From Acanthornis magna (taxonomy: Eukaryota; Chordata; Aves; Passeriformes; Acanthizidae), in contig JAWUZG010000159.1 in the NCBI GenBank assembly GCA_036785705.1, forward strand, positions 744,001-808,000: a DNA stretch of 64,000 nucleotides, given 5' to 3'. Both the position numbers and the translations under genes were made by a program. Positions 57,784 to 64,000 of the stretch are shown piece by piece; positions within the stretch are counted from its first letter, which is position 1, and each line of letters opens with the position of its first letter. The notes beneath the pieces were generated by a model. That model saw only the letters and a list, made by a program, of their open reading frames with translations, had not been told where the DNA came from and ran no database searches.

Positions 57784-57802
57784 AGGGTTAGGGTTAGGGT
57801 TG
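57784..57802. repeat. Short telomere-like GGGTTA run
   Basis: Three consecutive AGGGTT hexamers form a minimal interstitial telomeric motif. Confidence 0.85.
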
Positions 57803-60800
57803 CACAGTTCAGGTGTTGCAATTTTTGGAGTTCCAGGTGTTTGCCAACTGAAAAAGCCCTCTGAGGACAATAGAAATAATTCTGACTTTTCTGCAAATGC
57901 AAAACAGGCAGAAAATACAACCTGCTTTTTAAAATTTGCACTACACAAATATCCCCTGCAAGGGTTTTATCTACCAACATGTCCAGGCTGCTCTCGCTGA
58001 GCGCTGCCATTGTGTCACCTTGCTGCCTTTCTCTCACTAACATTTGATGGTGTTAATAGAAATAAATTAAGCAATGGACTCGTGTTTCCCTTGGCTTTGG
58101 CCAAAAGCAATTATTTGTATGCAGCAGCACCAGGAGGAACTTGCTTCACTTGGGGTAACAATGAGTGAATTTATGCCAAAGTGGCCTTTTAACTTCATTA
58201 TTCAGGAAAAAAAAGTGCATGTAAGTGTAATCTATTAGTGCTGCTAAGCACATCAGTATTAGGGCACCAGTGTCTCCAGAAGGAAGCACAGCCAGAAGAA
58301 CCTTAAGGAAAGCACTTTATCTCTGCTTAGGGACAAAAAACTGTCGGAAGAGAAGCTCTTTATATGGTTGCTCACAAAATGAAGAGTTCCCGCAGAATAT
58401 ATTTCTGTGTATTTCTTGGAGTCAGAACATCTGTTCTGGCACAGTGGAAAACAGCAGCGAACTGTGTTGCTTATATTTGGTTCACTAGGACAAGCAGGAT
58501 CTTCTGGGGTGGGAATCTTCCTTTATCCACATTTTATACCAGTTCTCCACATGTAAAAATTCAGGCCCCTTACCCTTTCCAGACTGCTGAATTAGCCCAT
58601 TTTATGGTATCTACCAAGGCATTAAAGCATCTCTGAACTACTGACCCTCCCAATCTAGCAGCAAAAAGAAAGGAAGATATTTGAAATTTATCTATAATGA
58701 TCCTTCCACCTCATTTTCAAATGCTAAATATTAGCATTTTTAAATGATTGGTTATTCTATTGCAGTCATTTTTCAGACAATCTTTTCTGTGTTACTCAAC
58801 CTCAGCCTTAGATTTATTTTTTATGCTGCTATTGGGCAGGATTTCCACTGGTGATGGGAGGAGTAGAAAGATTTTAAGAGGACAAATCCCAGCACTGAAA
58901 TACCAGACTCTCTCTCTGCTCTGGAGTTGTTGCTGCTACCTTCCAGAAACAGTCCAGGGCTGAGTAACCAGGTTCAAATGATACAGAAATATTTTCAAAG
59001 ATTGCTTCAGTGGCTGCTGGCAGAAGGTCACACAATCAGTGAATGGCAGGAGCTGCTCTTGGATGGGAAATAAGAAGATTGTTTTTCTTGTTGCTATGGC
59101 TTTGCTGCACTGACTTGTAAGTGTTTGAGAGGGACAGAGCCTTGTCCTGCACCATCACACATTCCATCCATCCAGTAATTTCCCTGTGAGCCTGGAGTGT
59201 GTGATGGTGCGTGGATGTGAGGTGGTTTTCAGAACACTATTTCAAGCAATGTTTTAGCTCAGACAGCTGGATAATCCTGGAAGGGGGGCTCAGGGGCTTA
59301 AAACCCACTGATACACATGGAGTTGGTCTTGTCTGGTGCTGGTGAGGATCAAACCTCTGCAGGATTTGAGAGCTCATGGAGCCTCATGACCAGAGGCTGG
59401 ATGGCAATGTGAATTCCTCCTCATTCCACTCTTCTTTTTCCCTGGTCTACCCATTACTGTGCTTTCTCACTTCAGTGCCTCAGAGGCTCTGAGAGCAGCC
59501 TAGATGCATCTTCCCCTGGCAGCTCACTTGCTTCCTTCTGCTTTGGAACCATCTCCAGCCAGTCCTGGGGGGACAGAGGGTGGGGAGGGGAGCCTGCAGC
59601 TACAGAGGAGGGCACACTGGGTTTTTACTTTCAGTCTGTAAGTGCAGTAGTGAGAATTGGAGACATCGCATTTCATGTAGTCCAGGCCAGGAACAAATCT
59701 GGCAGAGCTGGCAGCTACTGGCCGAGCCCTGGGACCTGGATTTCTCTGTCTGAGTGTCTCATGGAGACATCCTGAAGAAACGCTGTGTGTTTTCACAGAG
59801 GTGAGGAAGGCAGAAACAGGCAGGACTTGGAAGGAAGTGGGATGATGCGTTTGCATCACATGAGGATGATAAGGTACTTCCCAGTCCATTAAACAGTGTG
59901 TTAAACATCTCTGGGAATAAATATCTCTAGATCAACTTGACCAGATAGCTCTCATTCAAGAGGCTTTGTCAGATCTTTGTTTCCTGCTGCTAACTTTTAA
60001 GTCGTTTTTGAGCACTAGAGAAGTTCTCTAAACGCACCCTTAGGCACAGAAGAGACTAGTGGCCGTAGGCACAGGGAGACACCGAGTTAGAAACACATTT
60101 CCTCGCTGCTCGGCAGGCTCGGCAGCACAGCCCTCTAGTGGGGACAGAGCTTCTGCCGCCGGGAGCCGGCTTTGCCTGGGAAACTTCGGATCTGCTCTTA
60201 ACGACAGAGTTAGTCCAGGCAAAGCCAGGTCCAGCTGTCACACCAGTGTTCTTTACTGGCAAAGATGCTTTAGCAAAACTTTCATCCTTGGCCTAACGGC
60301 TCATGAGATGCAGGAGGTCAGATGATCAATCCATTTAGCCTGGTTTCACCCTGGTGTGAATGGGTTGCTTTCAGTGAAGGGCAACTCCTTTTTGATACTG
60401 GGAATTAACTGTGACGTTCCCAGCTTGTAAAAACTTGGGAGCTTTTATTTCCCGCTGTGTGGATCTGTCAATACTTTTCCCAGTGTTCCAGGTGAGCTCT
60501 GTGTTTGTTCAGTATGACGTGCGCTGTGAGCAAACAGTGTGAGACCGATGTGGGCTGGCTGGGGTCGGTCCTGTCACTGCAGCTCTTCTCTTCAAATGAG
60601 AAGTGATGCCAAGGCTCTGAATCTTTGCTGTTTTGGGGCTAATCATGCTATTTTCTATAAGAAAGGAGGTGGCATTGCCTGTTTCCAGTGGCATTGGGGA
60701 CAATTCACCCCCTTGAACTACTCAGGTGTATTTAGTTGCTGCATGTGACAGCGCCAGTCCATTCTCATGCACTGGGGATCCCTTCCCCACTCTCTCTTCA

Positions 60801-61394
60801 CTTCCTTGTGGTGTTGGGCAGCTCAGCTATGGCCCTGGAGAAGTGGCTGGGGGATGATAGAAGTTTCTGTGGCTCTGGGTGGAGCTGTGGTTGTCATGCA
60901 GATCCACCCATGAAGAATGGGGACTGATCACTTTCCACCACACACACCTATCCTGGTGCCCATTACTTGGTCTGAGAAGCCTGCTAGAGCCATGATACAT
61001 GAGCTTGTGTCTGAGAACACTGAATAAGTAGGGCCAGAAGCTACACTACCTGTCTTTAATTCCTCATTTCTTCCCAGTACATTCCCTGTTTGGTAAGGAG
61101 AGCTGCTGCCCATTCCCTTGTGTGTTAACGAGCATCAAAGGCAGCTGTTCCCAGTAGAACTGGAAACAAGATTTTGCTTCAGGGCCTGTAAAGTGGGGCT
61201 GGAAAACATTCCCAGGGGAAAAAGTAAAGATGTCAAACTCAGAGTCGTGAAAACACTATTGCAACATCAGTGGAGTAGTCTTATGGATCCAGTTGGATCT
61301 GTCCTGTTCCTGTGGAAAGCTGTGCATGGTTCTGCATCATCTTGAAGTTCAGGTGCTGATGTGCTGTACATTGACTTTGATCAAGTCACACAAA

Positions 61395-61529
61395 TGGCTG
61401 TTTCTTAATTGCCTTCTCCCTTTAAAAAGGGGATAATACCTTAGAGAGACTTCTGAGGTCTTGTTCACTAATAAAGCTCTTCAAGAGCTTGGATGGCAAC
61501 TACTTTGAGAGCGCAAACTGTTATTAATG
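61395..61529 (+). repeat. Ancient L3/CR1-type LINE 3' fragment
   Basis: GGGGATAATACCTTAGAGAG, AATAAAGCTCTTCAAGAGCT and GCGCAAACTGTTATTAATG follow the order of the L3/CR1-like 3' end: GGGGATAAT block, AAAGC-CTT-GAG block, then GCGCAAAGT-TTATT tail. Confidence 0.6.
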
Positions 61530-63219
61530 ATTTCCGTTATTACAGAAGATGAAGCTGTGTGGTTCAGCTTTTTAACCTTGAATTGTGTGCTTGCTTTTGT
61601 TTCCGCTGCTGTTCAACCTGCACGGGCAGGTTTGCACCTTGTCTGCTTGCACAGACCCACACCAGGAGTTGTGTGTGCGCAGAAGGAGCAGGTGTATCAC
61701 TGAGGAGTCAGTTTTACTCACAAGGATGGATTCTGAATCACGTGGAATGGCTTGAGAATGGCCAAAAATAGGTTTAGTGGTGGTTCTGTTTATGGTTACT
61801 CAATTGTAATTTGGGGGGCCAAGAGATAAGCTGTGATGAGGGTCGTCCTCACTGTATAGAGCAGTGCAGACATTGCTACTGGAGCTATGGATTTGTGCTG
61901 TGGAAAGGAATATTAAGGGATATTTGACTGTCAGGGACCTGTCCCTTCAAACACCCATTCCCTGTACTCCAGAAGAAGAAAATTCTATCCACAGAAACAA
62001 CTCCTTTCCTGCTCCTGTATTTGGCAGTGACTGGTGTACCCTGTGAAGTACGGAGCTTTATTTCCTTTCCTTCTCTTGGGCTTGGTTCCTGGAATAAAAA
62101 AAAACTCTTTTATTCATGCCCATGCCAGATGCTAACTACTGCAGCTTCTAAGGAAGGAGTGACCAGGATGAAGTGGGAATACAGCCCTCAGCCCACAAGG
62201 AATCTGGTTTATAATGAAGTTTCCCAAATCTTTACTCTCCTTTTTTTCCCTGACTCTGCTCTGGATGGCAGATAAGGTACACTGTGGTTAAAAGCTGTGT
62301 CTCCCCCTCATGCAATGCCTCCCTTCAGTCCCTCCTGCCCCTCTTTCCTTACCAGCCTCGCTCCCAAGAGATTCGCATTTCACTTACTCCTCAGCAGAGT
62401 TTGATGGTCATGGCGGACCCAATGCAGGAGGTCCCGTTTGTTATTTAACCTACTTTTCAGAGGCACAAGAACATCAAGTGACTCGCACAAGGTCGTCCAT
62501 GAGTCAGTGACTCCTCTGGCGTGATGGCCAGAGCCTGCAGTCCCTGCTCCCACCACTAGATCCCTGTGCCCACAATCCACAGCACCACAACCATTCAATT
62601 AAGCTCCTGCAGCACCTTAAATGTCGTTTGTTCCTGGGTTTGACAGCAGCCCTGGTATTCTCGTGGAGCCTTGCCTTAGGAAATGACAACAGATGAGGTC
62701 AGGTCATCATTAGCGATGCCCTTGGAAGCATCGCTGCCTGGTGCTCGGGCAGGCTCTGTGCTGTGGGTGCTGTCACAGCTGGGACATGGCTCTTCCCAGG
62801 ACCTGCAGCTCAGCTCTGGTGGCATCCAGCAGGACCCTGCTGGACCAACACAGTTGGACAGGGAGCCCCAGGCTCTCTGCATGGGCAGATCTGTGTCCAT
62901 GTGAAGGGGCTGGCAGGTACGAGAGGTAATGAACACATTGTGAGGAGAGAGGGAAGGAAGCAACTTATAAATAATATATTTGATGTATATTATATATATG
63001 ATACAGTAACAGCAGCACTTGTTTGTTACGGTGTGCGTTTTTTTAATGTGTAATCTCGTAAGGCACTTTCCCCTGTTCCTGACAAGTCGATAAATTATTA
63101 TTACCAATTCTATATCTAATTGCCAGTTATTTCCCCCTAGACAATTTGAATCCGAAAAATACCCACTAGAATGGCGCTTGGTGGGCCGTTTCCCAGAGCT
63201 TCCCTGGCTGTTTCTGGAG

Positions 63220-63353
63220 GCAGCCCCTCTTCCGCTGGTGAGCCCCACTTCTGCCAGCCTCGTGACCCCGCACGCTGGCACAAACAATTGCATTTCTGTC
63301 GGGCTCATGACCCCACTTGTAACGGCGGTGACCCCCCTTGGGGTCAGGACCCC
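63220..63353. repeat. Paired intronic element, copy 2, with inverted repeat
   Basis: This is the second copy of the element at 49178-49312, about 80% identical by eye. It keeps TGACCCC-CCTT-GGGGTCA at 63329-63346 with the same 4-base loop length. It lies inside a long minus-strand open frame (62676-63443) that I regard as fortuitous overall. Confidence 0.8.
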
Positions 63354-63821
63354 TCTCCTGCGCAGGGAGCAGCTCCTGCCCAGCAGCTCTTGCTGAATGG
63401 CTCTTCCTCCCTCACTCCCCGTGTGGACCCGGCTGTTCCACACTAAGTTTGCCGATGTGAAATTTAGGTTAATCCATTTCCAAAGTGGATTAAGCTAACC
63501 CACACAAAGGCACTTAGTATAAAATAAGAGTGTCCACATGGTGAGGCAGCACAGAATAGTGACTGTGCTTCAAACTCGCATCCTGGCCCATTTGTGTCCT
63601 CTGTAAGCTCTCCAAACAGAGGGGCAGGCACTTCGGTCCCAGGGGATGTGCTCTCCCAAATGGCTTTAAGCCGGTCTAGCTTGAAGCCAAAGGAAGTGCA
63701 AGGAGTAAACAAAGCCCAGCAATGGGAAGGGGTTAAAGCCCGCTCCGCTGAGGTTCTCTGCAAGGCTCCTGTTCACCTTAAATGGTCAGGATTTTATTTT
63801 AGCTTCAGGGAGGAGCAGCAG

Positions 63822-63998
63822 TCATGGAGCTGGAAGGGAGCGCAGAGAAGGCCCTTTGGCTGGGGGCTCACAGCCCGCTGCCCTCCCAGCCATCCGCTTC
63901 CTGCGGAAGGCCCCCAGGGCTTCGCTCTCGCCTTTCAGCTCCATGATCAGCCTGGAGGAGATGGAAATGTAGTACTGAGTGATGCCCATTTTCACCTC
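63822..63998 (-). other. Exon-like open region at the window edge, unassigned
   Basis: The minus strand starts with CAG at the very edge, which could be a splice acceptor. It is then open for 58 codons to TGA at 63824-63822, with a protein-like composition (contains ITQYYISISSRLIMELKG). I do not recognise it. The + strand also has an acceptor-like TTTCAG near 63939 followed by an open frame to the edge, so strand and coding status are undecided. Confidence 0.25.
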
Positions 63999-64000
63999 TG

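Larger units (their letters stand above)
55049..64000 (+). other. NOL4L: NOL4L intron 4 (to window edge)
   Basis: The intron contains a long minus-strand CR1 (57250-57515), a short telomere-like run (57784-57802), a second L3-type fragment (61395-61529), the second paired element (63220-63353) and an exon-like open region at the right edge (63822-63998). I found no further NOL4L exon. Confidence 0.6.

Noticed and set aside
62676..63443. 255-codon minus-strand frame covering paired element copy 2
   Set aside because: The frame passes through AT-rich low-complexity DNA (Ile/Tyr runs) and unique sequence. Only the ~45-residue part over the paired element has any counterpart, at 49178-49312.

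Overview
This window is vertebrate genomic DNA, most likely from a bird and probably the counterpart of chicken chromosome 20. The evidence is spliced GT-AG genes with short introns, very GC-rich CpG islands, and CR1 LINE fragments whose 3' ends carry the ATTCTRTG-type octamers typical of bird CR1. No prokaryotic, plasmid or CRISPR features are present. The species call is inference; the repeats and genes are seen directly.

Two protein-coding genes are supported, both on the + strand. (1) COMMD7 is complete: nine coding exons from 1895 to 7325 give a 200-aa protein with a C-terminal COMM domain, and a poly(A) signal follows at 7629. All eight introns are GT-AG and the reading frame is continuous. 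(2) NOL4L (nucleolar protein 4-like) is partial: four 5' coding exons at 28833-29141, 46513-46668, 50300-50411 and 54939-55048 give the first ~229 residues, and the gene runs off the right edge. COMMD7 followed by NOL4L in the same orientation matches human 20q11.21, where DNMT3B lies beyond COMMD7 on the opposite strand. DNMT3B itself is not in the window.

Layout: 1-1690 upstream flank of COMMD7; 1690-2260 COMMD7 CpG island; 1895-7650 COMMD7; 7650-27640 a ~20-kb gap with no recognisable protein gene, holding CpG-rich islands at about 8.93-9.66, 12.5-13.5 and 16.3-17.56 kb, a 43-bp minisatellite (12734-13077), a CTACC microsatellite and CR1 pieces; 26985-27640 a ~32-bp minisatellite abutting the NOL4L island; 27640-30400 the NOL4L CpG island with exon 1; 29142-46512 intron 1, with a 20-bp minisatellite and an internal CpG island at 42.5-43.7 kb; 46.5-55.05 kb exons 2-4; 55.05-64 kb intron 4.

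The most unusual structure is outside the genes. A ~380-bp composite repeat (CR1 3' end plus ~240 bp of shared non-CR1 sequence) occurs twice, at 24871-25253 and 40783-41157. A second, unrelated ~135-bp element occurs twice inside NOL4L introns, at 49178-49312 and 63220-63353, and both copies keep a TGACCCC-N4-GGGGTCA inverted repeat and a similar minus-strand reading frame. Three CpG-rich islands each have a different minisatellite immediately beside them. I found no convincing new protein-coding system.
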